Source: Flavobacterium ammoniigenes (GTDB lineage: Bacteria; Bacteroidota; Bacteroidia; Flavobacteriales; Flavobacteriaceae). From it: DNA of 64,000 bases. The stretch spans positions 1,178,001-1,242,000 of the forward strand of contig NZ_AP025184.1 of NCBI RefSeq assembly GCF_020886055.1, read 5' to 3'. The notes below the pieces were generated by a model. That model did no database searches. It was not told the DNA's origin and saw only the letters and a program-made list of their open reading frames with translations. The position numbers and the translations under genes were made by a program. Below, one piece after another: positions 41,986 to 50,916 of the stretch; positions within the stretch are counted from its first letter, which is position 1; each line of letters begins with the position of its first letter.

Positions 41986-42765
41986 TTAAAATTTAGAAAA
42001 TAATTTTTCCATTTTTTCTCTTTCTTCTTCGGCTAACGTACTGTCAACTAAAATTCTTCCAGAGTGCTCATCGGTGATGATTTTCTTTCTTGATGCAATT
42101 TCCACTTGTGTTTGCGGTGGGATAGTAAAGAAAGAACCTGCAGATGCGCCTCTTTCAATAGAAACCACTGCTAATCCGTTACGAACACTGCTTCTGATTC
42201 TATTGTAAGCAGTCAACAAACGCTCTTCGATTTGTCCTTGGAACTCTACTGATTTTTCAGATAAGAATTCTTCTTCTTTCTGAGTCTCCGCCATAATAGC
42301 TTCCAATTCAGATTTTTTGTGTTTCAAGTGGGTTGATTTGGCTTCTAATTTTTCTTTAGAATTAGCAATCACCTCTTTTTTGTGTTCGATAGAGGCTTTC
42401 ATTTCTTTGATTTGCTTTTCAGCTAATTGAATTTCTAATTCTTGAAATTCAACTTCTTTAGTCAATGAATTGTATTCTCTGTTGTTACGAACGCTCTCTT
42501 GTTGTTTGGTGTATCTTTTGATCGCTTCTTTGTGCTCATCAATAGCATTTTTCTTTACTTTGATTTGCTCTTCGATTACTTCAAGTTCGCTTTTTAATTT
42601 TTCTGAACGAGTGCTTAAACCAGCTACTTCATCTTCTAAATCTTCTACCTCTAAAGGAAGTTCTCCTCTTACGTTTCTGATTTCGTCAATTCTAGAGTCA
42701 ATTAATTGTAAATCGTAAATTGCTCTTAACTTGTCCTCGACACTTAATTCTTTTTTAGTCGCCAT
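41986..42765 (-). CDS. DUF164-type coiled-coil protein with a cysteine-free zinc ribbon
   Basis: The 259-residue product is a long coiled coil (about 20-190) followed by a small C-terminal domain that corresponds to the zinc ribbon of the DUF164/CT398 family, which has been tied to translation-related or secretion functions. In other members the ribbon has CxxC twice; here the matching places are S208-A-G-S211 and D232-E-H-S235, so the ligands are gone although the strand context (FFTIPPQ, SGRILVD) remains. The gene is three bases downstream of the Nif3-like gene, an arrangement common in bacteria. Confidence 0.82.
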   Translation of the reverse strand: MATKKELSVEDKLRAIYDLQLIDSRIDEIRNVRGELPLEVEDLEDEVAGLSTRSEKLKSELEVIEEQIKVKKNAIDEHKEAIKRYTKQQESVRNNREYNSLTKEVEFQELEIQLAEKQIKEMKASIEHKKEVIANSKEKLEAKSTHLKHKKSELEAIMAETQKEEEFLSEKSVEFQGQIEERLLTAYNRIRSSVRNGLAVVSIERGASAGSFFTIPPQTQVEIASRKKIITDEHSGRILVDSTLAEEEREKMEKLFSKF

Positions 42766-42768
42766 ATT

Positions 42769-43869
42769 TTATAAGTACTTAACTGGATTTGTATTTTCTT
42801 CTGAAAAAATGATGGCAAAATTAAGGATTTTTTTTCTAAGAAAGTCAACAATATAATTTTTTGTATACCGTTCGCTTTCAAAATGTCCAATATCGGCCAA
42901 AAGTAACTGGTTTTCTGCTTCATAGAACTGATGGTATTTCAAATCGGCGGTCAAAAATGCATCGGCTCCAGCTTGAATAGCGTTTTGAATTGCAAAACTT
43001 CCAGCTCCGCCTAAAACCGCTACTTTTTGAATGGATTTTTCAAGAAATTGCGAATGACGAATACCGCCCGTTTGCATTTTTTCTTGCACCATTTCCAAGA
43101 ATTCTTTTTCGTTCATAGGAGTTGCTAATTCGCCAATCATTCCTAATCCAATATTTTGATGTTGGTTTTTCAGGTCGTAGATTTCGTAAGCAACTTCTTC
43201 ATAAATATGGGTTTGAAATAAAGCCTTTAGAATTTTGCTTTCTAAATGCTTTTCAAAGGTAACTTCGATTTTAATTTCATCGGCTTGAACTAATTCAAGG
43301 CGTTCGCCAATTACGGGATTACTATGTTCGTTGCCTTTATAGGTTCCCATTCCGTTTGAGTTGAAGCTGCAGTTGTCATAATTACCAATACTTCCCGCTC
43401 CAGCTTTGAATAATGCGTTTCGAACTTCCTCTGCATTTTCAGGAACTGTATACGTCACTAATTTGCGGATGAAATTTTCTTTTGGGATCAGGATTTTGGT
43501 ATTTTTCAGTCCCAAGGCATTGCAAAATATTGTATTGACTCCTTCAGGATGATTGTCCAAAGCGGTGTGAACCGCATAGATGGCAATGTCGTTTTTGATC
43601 GCTTTAATAATGGCACGTTCTACATAGTTTTTGCCTGTAATTTTCTTCAAACCCGAAAAAAGGATGGGGTGAAAGCAAACCACCAAATTGCATTTTTTGT
43701 TAACCGCTTCGTCAATGACACTTTCCAAAGCATCATGACACACTAAAATTCCGGTTGCTTCATTTTCTTGATTTCCTACTAATAGGCCCACATTATCAAA
43801 GTCTTCGGCATAAGCCAAAGGAGCCATTTCTTCGAGGATGGGGAATATATCTTTAATTTTCATTTTCAT
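42769..43869 (-). CDS. Nif3-like dinuclear metal centre protein
   Basis: Nif3/YbgI proteins form a hexameric toroid with a dinuclear metal site; some are GTP cyclohydrolase-like or amidohydrolase-like but the role is mostly unknown. The 366-residue product has the long form with a PII-like inserted domain (about 130-230) and metal ligands in CFHPILFSGLKK, AVHTALDN and IGHFESERY. Two ATG codons (43869 and 43863) lie six bases apart and either may start translation. It is cotranscribed with the DUF164 gene. Confidence 0.88.
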   Translation of the reverse strand: MKMKIKDIFPILEEMAPLAYAEDFDNVGLLVGNQENEATGILVCHDALESVIDEAVNKKCNLVVCFHPILFSGLKKITGKNYVERAIIKAIKNDIAIYAVHTALDNHPEGVNTIFCNALGLKNTKILIPKENFIRKLVTYTVPENAEEVRNALFKAGAGSIGNYDNCSFNSNGMGTYKGNEHSNPVIGERLELVQADEIKIEVTFEKHLESKILKALFQTHIYEEVAYEIYDLKNQHQNIGLGMIGELATPMNEKEFLEMVQEKMQTGGIRHSQFLEKSIQKVAVLGGAGSFAIQNAIQAGADAFLTADLKYHQFYEAENQLLLADIGHFESERYTKNYIVDFLRKKILNFAIIFSEENTNPVKYL

Positions 43870-43930
43870 GTATTAGAGTGAACAAAGTAACGAATAATGG
43901 TCGCAACTTTTATATAAAGATAAAATATTC

Positions 43931-43938
43931 TACTTTCG
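43931..43938 (+). promoter_or_regulatory. Putative -7-like box of lpxK
   Basis: TACTTTCG is one base from TAnnTTTG and ends only four bases before the lpxK ATG at 43943. If it is real, the transcript would start at or near the A of the ATG. Confidence 0.25.
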
Positions 43939-43942
43939 TAGG

Positions 43943-44953
43943 ATGAATCTTTTTCGAAAAATACTTTTCCCTTTTGCTATTCTGTATGGTTTCATAACGG
44001 GTATTCGTAACTTTTTGTTTGACAAAGGGATTCTAAAATCGTATTCATTTCAACTTCCCGTTATCGTCGTTGGAAATTTAAGCGTCGGCGGCACTGGAAA
44101 AACACCTCAAATAGAATATTTAATTCGATTACTATCGGAACGTTTTTCACTTGCGACATTGAGTCGAGGTTATAAAAGAAAATCAGTAGGATTTATTTTA
44201 GCGAATGCCAATGCAACTGCAGAAATCCTAGGAGATGAACCTTTTCAGTTTTTTCAAAAATTTCCTTCTATACAAGTAGCAGTTGATGCAGATAGAAAAA
44301 ATGGGATTGAACAATTATTGGTACAGGATAAAAAGCCAGAAGTCATTTTGTTAGATGATGCGTTTCAACACCGCAAGGTGAAAGCTGGATTTTATATACT
44401 GTTGACAGCCTATGATGATTTGTTTTCGGAGGATTTCTTATTGCCTACAGGCAATTTAAGGGAATCAAGAAGAGGCGCGCAAAGAGCAGATGTGATTGTG
44501 GTAACCAAATGTCCAACAACACTTACTAAGGAGGAACAATCAAGCCTTAAGTACAGCCTCAATGCCTATTCCAATGCTACTATTTTTTTTAGTGTTATTG
44601 CTTATGATACTTCGGTTCATTCTAAAAATTCGTCTATTTCAGTGGCTGAAATTAAGCAATCCGATGCTGTACTTTTAGCGGGGATTGCCAAACCCGATTC
44701 CTTTTTTGATTACTTAAAAAATGAGCAATCCGTTTGTTTGACTTATCCAGATCACCATCATTTTACAGAAAGTGATATTCTACATATTCAACAACAAGCG
44801 GGGGAGAAGAAAATTGTAACTACCGAAAAAGATTATGTACGTTTGAAAGATTCGGACTTGAAAGACCAATTGTATTATTTACCCATTCGCACTTCTTTTA
44901 TTAATGATTCAGATCAATTTGATGCCGCAATATTGGATTATTTGAAGTGCTAA
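43943..44953 (+). CDS. lpxK: Tetraacyldisaccharide 4'-kinase
   Basis: LpxK phosphorylates the 4' position of the lipid A disaccharide at the inner membrane. The 336-residue product has an N-terminal membrane-associating segment (FPFAILYGFITGIRNFLF), the P-loop VGNLSVGGTGKTP and the family stretches LSRGYKRKS, DEPFQFFQKFP and LLDDAFQHRKV. It contributes to the same LPS biogenesis as kdsD and lptB elsewhere in the window. It ends one base from the stop codon of gap on the other strand. Confidence 0.94.
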   Translation: MNLFRKILFPFAILYGFITGIRNFLFDKGILKSYSFQLPVIVVGNLSVGGTGKTPQIEYLIRLLSERFSLATLSRGYKRKSVGFILANANATAEILGDEPFQFFQKFPSIQVAVDADRKNGIEQLLVQDKKPEVILLDDAFQHRKVKAGFYILLTAYDDLFSEDFLLPTGNLRESRRGAQRADVIVVTKCPTTLTKEEQSSLKYSLNAYSNATIFFSVIAYDTSVHSKNSSISVAEIKQSDAVLLAGIAKPDSFFDYLKNEQSVCLTYPDHHHFTESDILHIQQQAGEKKIVTTEKDYVRLKDSDLKDQLYYLPIRTSFINDSDQFDAAILDYLKC

Positions 44954-44954
44954 T

Positions 44955-45959
44955 TTACCCTTTCAGTTTACTGGTAAATAAAATCAAATCAATCAGACGA
45001 GACGAATAGCCAATTTCGTTGTCGTACCAGCCTACTACTTTTACCATTTTATCAATTACAGAAGTGAGTTGTGCATCAAAAACACAAGAATTAGTATTGC
45101 CAATTACATCTACTGAAACAATTGGGTCTTCGGTGTAGGCTAATATTCCTATTAAATTCGTTTCGGCAGCCGATTTGAAAGCAGCGTTAATTTCGTCAAT
45201 CGTAACTGCTCGTTTGACATTGAAAGTAATGTCGGTTAACGAACCGTCAGGAACAGGAACCCGGATACCACAGCCTCCTATTTTATTGTCTAAATGAGTG
45301 AATATTTTAGTCAAAGCTTTAGCTGCTCCAGTAGTTGTTGGAACAATAGATTGACTGGCTCCACGCGCACGACGTAAATCTTTATGGGGTTGGTCGTGTA
45401 AACTTTGATCGGTGGTAAACGAGTGAATGGTAGTAATGTATGCTTGTTCAATTCCGCACAATTGGTCAATGATTTGGATCATTGGTGCGGCATTATTGGT
45501 CGTACAACTCGCATTAGAAATAATGGTTTCACTTCCGTCAAGAATTTCTTCATTAACTCCTAAAACAACAGTTTTTATGCTATCGACTTCAGCAGGTGCT
45601 GATAGAATTACTTTTTTGGCTCCAGCCAAAATGTGTGCATTCAGTTCGTCAAATGTTTTGTATTTTCCTGTCGATTCGATGACATAGTCGATGTTGAGAC
45701 TTTTCCAGTCCAAATTAGCAATGCTTTTTTCGTGAAAGAAAAGAAATTGCTGTCCGTTGATCATAATGCCTTGGTCGTCTGAGTCGACTTCAAAAGGCAG
45801 AACACCATGAATACTATCGTATTTCACCAAATGCGCCATTGTCTTAGTTTCGGCAATGTCATTGATGGCAACGACTTCGATTTCAGGATGATTCAATAGC
45901 AATCGAAATAGGTTTCGACCTATTCTTCCAAAACCGTTAATTGCAATTCGAATTTTCAA
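44955..45959 (-). CDS. gap: Glyceraldehyde-3-phosphate dehydrogenase, type I
   Basis: GapDH oxidises glyceraldehyde 3-phosphate with phosphate and NAD. The 334-residue product has the Rossmann start INGFGRIGRNLFR, the NAD-binding Asp in AINDIAETKT, the catalytic C152 in SNASCTTN and WYDNEIGYSSRLIDL at the end. The second Cys four places on in many GapA proteins is Asn here (CTTNN). The lipA stop lies 10 bp upstream, so gap follows lipA on the same strand and both may be cotranscribed. Confidence 0.93.
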   Translation of the reverse strand: MKIRIAINGFGRIGRNLFRLLLNHPEIEVVAINDIAETKTMAHLVKYDSIHGVLPFEVDSDDQGIMINGQQFLFFHEKSIANLDWKSLNIDYVIESTGKYKTFDELNAHILAGAKKVILSAPAEVDSIKTVVLGVNEEILDGSETIISNASCTTNNAAPMIQIIDQLCGIEQAYITTIHSFTTDQSLHDQPHKDLRRARGASQSIVPTTTGAAKALTKIFTHLDNKIGGCGIRVPVPDGSLTDITFNVKRAVTIDEINAAFKSAAETNLIGILAYTEDPIVSVDVIGNTNSCVFDAQLTSVIDKMVKVVGWYDNEIGYSSRLIDLILFTSKLKG

Positions 45960-45969
45960 AATGGTGTGT

Positions 45970-46839
45970 TTAAAGAATATGTTTTTGTGCCTTGTATGAA
46001 GAACGAACTAAAGCACCACTTTCAACATGGCGGAAGCCTAATTCCAATCCGTATTTTTCATATTTTTCGAATTGTTCTGGCGTAATATATTCTTTTACAG
46101 GTAAGTGTTTTTTACTTGGTTGCAAGTACTGACCAATAGTCACCACATCCACATTAGCAGCACGCAAGTCGCGTAGTGTTTGCATTACTTCTTCCTCTTC
46201 TTCGCCTAAACCAAGCATAATTCCTGATTTGGTTCTGTTGATGCCTTTTTCTTTTAAATAACGCAATACTTCCATACTACGATCGTATTTGGCTTGGATG
46301 CGCACTTCGCGTGTTAAACGACGTACGGTTTCAATATTGTGAGAAACTACTTCCGGATTGGCTTCTACGATACGATCTAGGTTTCTTTCGATGCCTTGAA
46401 AATCGGGAATTAAAGTTTCTAAAGTCGTGTTCGGATTCATTCTGCGAATGGCTTTTACGGTTTCTATCCAAATGATAGAACCACCATCTTTTAAATCATC
46501 ACGATCAACACTTGTAATCACGGCATGTTTGATGTTCATGATTTTAATAGAACGAGCTACTTTTTCGGGCTCATCCCAATCTACTGTTTCTGGACGTCCT
46601 GTTTTTACCCCACAAAAACCACAAGAACGTGTACATACATTACCCAAAATCATAAAGGTAGCAGTACCTTCTCCCCAGCATTCGCCCATATTAGGACAAC
46701 TTCCAGAGGTACAAATCGTGTTCAAGTTGTATTTGTCTACTAAGCCACGTAATTCCGTATATTTTTTACCAATAGGTAATTTTACACGCAACCATTTTGG
46801 TTTAGACGTAGGTAATTTATTTTCTAAAACAGTTTCCAT
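45970..46839 (-). CDS. lipA: Lipoyl synthase
   Basis: LipA is a radical-SAM enzyme that inserts two sulfurs into octanoyl groups on lipoyl domains. The 289-residue product has the auxiliary cluster C43, C48, C54 and the radical-SAM CxxxCxxC at C69, C73, C76 (VCTRSCGFC), with the C-terminal Ser in [10 protein letters not shown] that completes the auxiliary cluster. An open frame reaches further to 46908, but an exact -7 box lies upstream of METVLEN at 46839, which is the start used. Confidence 0.96.
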   Translation of the reverse strand: METVLENKLPTSKPKWLRVKLPIGKKYTELRGLVDKYNLNTICTSGSCPNMGECWGEGTATFMILGNVCTRSCGFCGVKTGRPETVDWDEPEKVARSIKIMNIKHAVITSVDRDDLKDGGSIIWIETVKAIRRMNPNTTLETLIPDFQGIERNLDRIVEANPEVVSHNIETVRRLTREVRIQAKYDRSMEVLRYLKEKGINRTKSGIMLGLGEEEEEVMQTLRDLRAANVDVVTIGQYLQPSKKHLPVKEYITPEQFEKYEKYGLELGFRHVESGALVRSSYKAQKHIL

Positions 46840-46858
46840 ACAATCAATTTTTCGGTTA

Positions 46859-46866
46859 CAAATATA
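46859..46866 (-). promoter_or_regulatory. Putative -7 box of lipA
   Basis: The minus strand reads TATATTTG, an exact TAnnTTTG match about 20 nt before the ATG at 46839 and inside the longer open frame. Confidence 0.5.
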
Positions 46867-46930
46867 AGGAATGTTGTTGAGTTGAAATGCCTTATTTTGG
46901 TTTAACAAAAGTTAAATAATAGCGGTTCAA

Positions 46931-47482
46931 TTACTTTCCTTTTTGGATGATTTCAGCCAATAATTTTTTGGCTCTTAAAATTTTGATTTTAACATTACTC
47001 AGTGGTTCTTCAATTTTGTTGGCTATTTCTTGGTAACTCATTTCTTGAAAATAGCGCATTTGAATGACTTCTTGATAATGGGGTTTCAATTCTTTGATGA
47101 ATTTTAATAACTGCGAAAGGTTTTGCTCTGTAATTAATTTATCTTCTACAGAAGGGGTAGTATCGGCGACGTTTTGGGCTCTTTGATCTTCTTGTTCCGT
47201 GATTTCGACAAACAGGCTTGACTTTCTTTTTCGCAACAAATCGACATGGCCATTTTTAGCAATGGCAATCAACCAGGTGTTGAATTGGAATTCGTTATTA
47301 TAGGTGCTTATTTTATTAAAAGCTTTGGAGAAAGTTTCGATGGTAATGTCTTCGGCATCGGTTTCATTTTCTGTACGCACCAACATAAAGCCATATACTT
47401 CGTTCCAATAATAATCCAATAGAAAAGTGAAGGCGGTTTGATCGCCCAGTTTTGCTTTTTCTATTTGTTGGTTTATTTCCAA
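46931..47482 (-). CDS. ECF-type RNA polymerase sigma factor
   Basis: The 183-residue product has region 2 with DAEDITIETFSKAFNKI and FNTWLIAIAKNGHVDLLRKRK, and region 4 with HYQEVIQMRYFQEMSYQEIANKI and the final recognition helix VKIKILRAKKLL. The start overlaps the end of the glycosyltransferase gene by 10 bases and no anti-sigma gene adjoins, unlike the other ECF factor in the window. It may control envelope functions with that neighbour, but the targets are unknown. Confidence 0.88.
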   Translation of the reverse strand: MEINQQIEKAKLGDQTAFTFLLDYYWNEVYGFMLVRTENETDAEDITIETFSKAFNKISTYNNEFQFNTWLIAIAKNGHVDLLRKRKSSLFVEITEQEDQRAQNVADTTPSVEDKLITEQNLSQLLKFIKELKPHYQEVIQMRYFQEMSYQEIANKIEEPLSNVKIKILRAKKLLAEIIQKGK

Positions 47483-48576
47483 TGGATTGGTTTTGAGAAT
47501 AAATTGGTAAAATACGCATTTGCTTGCGTAAAGATAAGTACAATTTCAACGATTGGGAACCACCATTTAAGATCGTTTTCTTTTAATTTACCTGCTGAAA
47601 ATCCAACCACTGTCCAAGCCACAATATAACGCACTAGGAAAATGCTCAGAACGATAATCCACTCATATTGAAACGCTAATAAAATGGCCGCCATTAAGAC
47701 AAATGTCAACTGGGAAGCATAAAAAATCCCTAGTCGCAATTGATCCATTATTGGAAAATAATTAGCAGTGGCAATTTGTCTTCTTTTTTGATTAAAAAAA
47801 TCTGAAAAAGAAGTTTTAGCTTTGGATATTGAAAAACTTTCAGGCGTAAAAGCAATCGTTGTATTTTTACCATTTGCCGCCTGATTGATAAATAATTCAT
47901 CGTCGCCAGTACGAATTTGCATATGGTCAATAAATCCGTTTACATTAAAAAACTCTTCTTTTTTGTAGGCCATATTTCGACCCACACCCATATACGGTTG
48001 GCCTAATTTAGCCCATGAAAAATAGTTAATGGTTGTCAATACATTTTCAAAACGAATGATTTTATTTAAGAATGAGTTGGTAATTTTTTCATATTTACCA
48101 TAACCCAAAACAATCGTTTTTTGCATGGTAAATTGCGAACTCATAGCAGTAATCCAATCTTTTGATGTTGGATAACAATCGGCATCAGTAAATAGCAGGT
48201 ATTCTTTTTTAGCCGCTTTGATTCCTAAAGTCAAGGCGTATTTTTTGTTCCCCCAAAAGGCTTCGTTGTTTTCTACTTTTACCAAACGTACGTTAGAGTA
48301 TTGCTTTTCAAATTGTTCGAAAATTTCTAGAGTATTATCTCCAGAAGCATCGTCAATTAATACAATTTCAAAATCAGGATAATTTTGTTCAGCCAAAAGC
48401 GGAATGAAATTAGCTACATTTTCTTCTTCATTTTTGGCACAAACAATTACCGAAATAGGAATTCTTTTGGGTGTAATTTTTTGTGCTTTCGCAAAAGCAA
48501 ATTGCCCAAAAACACCTAGATAATAGGCCAATTGAATTACGGCTATGCCAATAAAAATGTATAAAAGTATCATCAT
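47473..48576 (-). CDS. Membrane glycosyltransferase, family 2
   Basis: The 367-residue product has an N-terminal membrane helix, the GT-A fold with VIVCAKNEEENV, LIDDASGDNT and the metal site DADCYP, a catalytic-base-type stretch RTGDDELFI and QKRRQ of processive-type enzymes, then about three membrane helices at the end. It could assemble a lipid-linked or surface glycan; donor and acceptor are unknown. Two ATG codons start the frame at 48576 and 48573. The gene overlaps the ECF sigma gene that follows. Confidence 0.86.
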   Translation of the reverse strand: MMILLYIFIGIAVIQLAYYLGVFGQFAFAKAQKITPKRIPISVIVCAKNEEENVANFIPLLAEQNYPDFEIVLIDDASGDNTLEIFEQFEKQYSNVRLVKVENNEAFWGNKKYALTLGIKAAKKEYLLFTDADCYPTSKDWITAMSSQFTMQKTIVLGYGKYEKITNSFLNKIIRFENVLTTINYFSWAKLGQPYMGVGRNMAYKKEEFFNVNGFIDHMQIRTGDDELFINQAANGKNTTIAFTPESFSISKAKTSFSDFFNQKRRQIATANYFPIMDQLRLGIFYASQLTFVLMAAILLAFQYEWIIVLSIFLVRYIVAWTVVGFSAGKLKENDLKWWFPIVEIVLIFTQANAYFTNLFSKPIHWK

Positions 48577-48603
48577 GTGAAAATAGTCTTTTTAAATCGT
48601 GTG

Positions 48604-48611
48604 CAAAGGTA
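48604..48611 (-). promoter_or_regulatory. Putative -7 box of the glycosyltransferase/sigma pair
   Basis: The minus strand reads TACCTTTG, an exact TAnnTTTG match about 28 nt before the ATG at 48576. Confidence 0.45.
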
Positions 48612-48702
48612 GGAATACAAAAACGAATTTGAAATGAATACGAAGCAAATTTTTAGAACAATTAACCAATTTAATTTGCAATTTAAAAAGCTGAAAATAG
48701 AG

Positions 48703-49716
48703 TTAAATTACATTAACTTCTGCTTCGATATGAATTCCAAAAGTAGCAAACACGGTCTCCTGAATGTTTTTGGATACGGCCAAAATTTCTTGCCCGGTGG
48801 CATTTCCATAATTGACTAATACGAGTGCTTGGTTTTTATGAACTCCAGCATCGCCAAAACGCTTGCCTTTAAAACCTGCTTGTTCAATTAACCATCCCGC
48901 TGGAACTTTCACTTCGGTAGCCGAAACTTCATAGTATTTCATTTCAGGAAATTGTTGGTGTATTTTCTCGAAATCCGATTTCAAAACAATAGGATTTTTG
49001 AAGAAACTACCGCTGTTTCCTAATTCTTTTGGATCGGGTAATTTACTTTGACGAATCGCAATAACGGCATTGCTCACATCTTTTAGACTTGGAGTTTGAA
49101 TGTTATTTTTTTCTAATTCGCCAAGAATATCTCCGTAGGAAGTATTGATCTTGTGGTTGCGTTTAGTTAGTTTAAAAACTACTGAAGTAATGATGTATTG
49201 GTTTTTGACTTCGTTTTTGAAAATACTTTCTCGATAACCAAAATGACATTCTTCGTTGGAAAAGGTTCTTATCTCTTGGTTTGCAATAGCCATGGCTTGA
49301 CAGGAAACAAAATGATCTTTAATTTCTGCACCATATGCCCCAATATTTTGTACCGGCGTCGTTCCAACATTGCCAGGTATTAATGACATGTTTTCTAAAC
49401 CGCCAAAATTTTGTTCTATCGTCCAAAGCACAAACTCGTGCCAATTTTCACCAGCCTGACTTTCGACCCAAACAAAATCATCATTTTCCTTAATAATTTT
49501 TTTGCCTTTCAAATCGATATGAATGACCAAGGCGTCTATGTCTTGGGTTAAAAGCATGTTGCTTCCGCCACCTAAAATGAATTTCTTCTCTGTTGGATTA
49601 TTTACTAAAACAGTTTTCAATTCTTCAACTGAATGTACTGCTGTAAACTGTTTCGCTTTGGCTTCAATGCCAAATGTGTTGTAGTTTTTTAGAGAAAAAT
49701 GAGAATGTAGCGTCAT
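48703..49716 (-). CDS. murB: UDP-N-acetylenolpyruvoylglucosamine reductase
   Basis: MurB reduces UDP-GlcNAc-enolpyruvate to UDP-MurNAc for peptidoglycan. The 337-residue product has the FAD-binding LGGGSNMLL, LIPGNVGTTPVQNIGAYGAEI, the catalytic Ser in LGNSGSFFKNP, and a Glu near the end in HIEAEVN, as expected for the type I enzyme. The open frame goes on to 49743, but the ATG at 49716 (MTLHSHFSL) is preferred and has a -7 box upstream. Confidence 0.95.
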   Translation of the reverse strand: MTLHSHFSLKNYNTFGIEAKAKQFTAVHSVEELKTVLVNNPTEKKFILGGGSNMLLTQDIDALVIHIDLKGKKIIKENDDFVWVESQAGENWHEFVLWTIEQNFGGLENMSLIPGNVGTTPVQNIGAYGAEIKDHFVSCQAMAIANQEIRTFSNEECHFGYRESIFKNEVKNQYIITSVVFKLTKRNHKINTSYGDILGELEKNNIQTPSLKDVSNAVIAIRQSKLPDPKELGNSGSFFKNPIVLKSDFEKIHQQFPEMKYYEVSATEVKVPAGWLIEQAGFKGKRFGDAGVHKNQALVLVNYGNATGQEILAVSKNIQETVFATFGIHIEAEVNVI

Positions 49717-49740
49717 GAAAAAAATTGCTTTTTGAAAGTT

Positions 49741-49748
49741 CAAAAGTA
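49741..49748 (-). promoter_or_regulatory. Putative -7 box of murB
   Basis: The minus strand reads TACTTTTG, an exact TAnnTTTG match 24 nt before the murB ATG at 49716, in the 36-bp gap after the DUF2461 gene. Confidence 0.5.
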
Positions 49749-49752
49749 AGAA

Positions 49753-50430
49753 TTAAAATTCGTCAGTGGTAACTGCACGATTGATAAAATCGTTCAAAGG
49801 TTTTAAAGCAATTAATTTTCGCGTCATTTTGAGAACAAAATCTTCTTTCAATACTTCTGAAATGTCAAATTTATGACTTGCTTCAAAGCTTTTTAATTTT
49901 AAGTTCTCTATTGCTGGATGGTCTTTTTCATATCCACGAGGCGGATTTTTTAAAGTGCTGGCTTCATTTCGATCAAAATCGCCAAACTCCTTTTTGAAAT
50001 TTTTCTCCTGTAAAATTGCTTCCAAGTCATCATAAAAATAAGCAATTTCTCGGCGAACTTTTTTCAAATCGTCTGCTTCAGGACAGTAGAATCCGCCAGC
50101 AATAAAACTTTTATCTCGTTCAATATGAACATAGTAACCCGAACGGTTATTCCCTTTTGAACCCGAAGAAATCCAGATTCCAACGTAGGTTTTGTATGGT
50201 GTTTTGTCTTTGGAAAAACGAATATCGCGATTAATTCTAAACGTACAATTTTTAATTTCCAATAGTTCCAAAGAAGGATCTAAAGGTTTCAAAGCATCCA
50301 AAAAATGACCAACTAATTGTTGGTAGTCTTTTTTGAATGTTTTGTATCTTTTTTTGTTGTCTAAAAACCAATCTCGATTGTTATTGGCTTTTAAATCGTC
50401 TAAAAATTGTAGGCTGTCTTTAGAAAGCAT
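49753..50430 (-). CDS. DUF2461 (TIGR02453) family protein
   Basis: The 225-residue product has the family opening LQFLDDLKANNNRDWFLDNKKRY in condensed form and the Arg-rich RINRDIRFSKDKTPYKTYVGIW with PR..Y downstream. It is soluble and cytoplasmic. TIGR02453/DUF2461 has no proven function. It lies 10 bp after the rhodanese gene on the same strand and could share its transcript. Confidence 0.82.
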   Translation of the reverse strand: MLSKDSLQFLDDLKANNNRDWFLDNKKRYKTFKKDYQQLVGHFLDALKPLDPSLELLEIKNCTFRINRDIRFSKDKTPYKTYVGIWISSGSKGNNRSGYYVHIERDKSFIAGGFYCPEADDLKKVRREIAYFYDDLEAILQEKNFKKEFGDFDRNEASTLKNPPRGYEKDHPAIENLKLKSFEASHKFDISEVLKEDFVLKMTRKLIALKPLNDFINRAVTTDEF

Positions 50431-50440
50431 GGTGTGTTTT

Positions 50441-50851
50441 TTAGAGTTGTTTTTTTTCAGCAGTTGTAGCCAAACCTTTAGTGGTCCAATTAATTATGCC
50501 GCCCTCCATTTCAATAATGGATGTAAAACCTAGTTCGATTAGTTTTTCTGCAGCTAAATGACTTCTTTTACCACTTCTACAATATATAAAAACTGGTTTA
50601 GATGTGTCGTATTTGGTAGTATTAGTTGAAAAATCGGGGCTATACCAATTTACATTTTCAGCATTTTGTAGATGATCTACTGTAAACTCTTCAGGAGTTC
50701 TGACATCCAAAATTTGCGCATTGGGTGTAGCGGTAATTTCATTTTTAAATGCAACGGGATCTATTATTTTGATGTTTTTTGATGATTGGGCGTTACACGA
50801 TACAATAGCAAATAATAGAAAAGCTGAAAATATTGGAGCTAATGATTTCAT
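50441..50851 (-). CDS. Rhodanese-like lipoprotein
   Basis: The 136-residue product has a lipoprotein signal with lipobox IVSC (C19) and one rhodanese domain with LDVRTPEEF and the active-site Cys loop YCRSGKRS. Such single-domain rhodaneses move sulfane sulfur; periplasmic placement suggests a role in thiol or sulfur chemistry outside the cytoplasm. It lies between recF and the DUF2461 gene on the same strand. Confidence 0.85.
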   Translation of the reverse strand: MKSLAPIFSAFLLFAIVSCNAQSSKNIKIIDPVAFKNEITATPNAQILDVRTPEEFTVDHLQNAENVNWYSPDFSTNTTKYDTSKPVFIYCRSGKRSHLAAEKLIELGFTSIIEMEGGIINWTTKGLATTAEKKQL

Positions 50852-50916
50852 TTATAGGTTTAATAAAATTAATAAGCTAAAGTACCTTTTTTTTAATTTT
50901 AATCGAAGTATAATCG

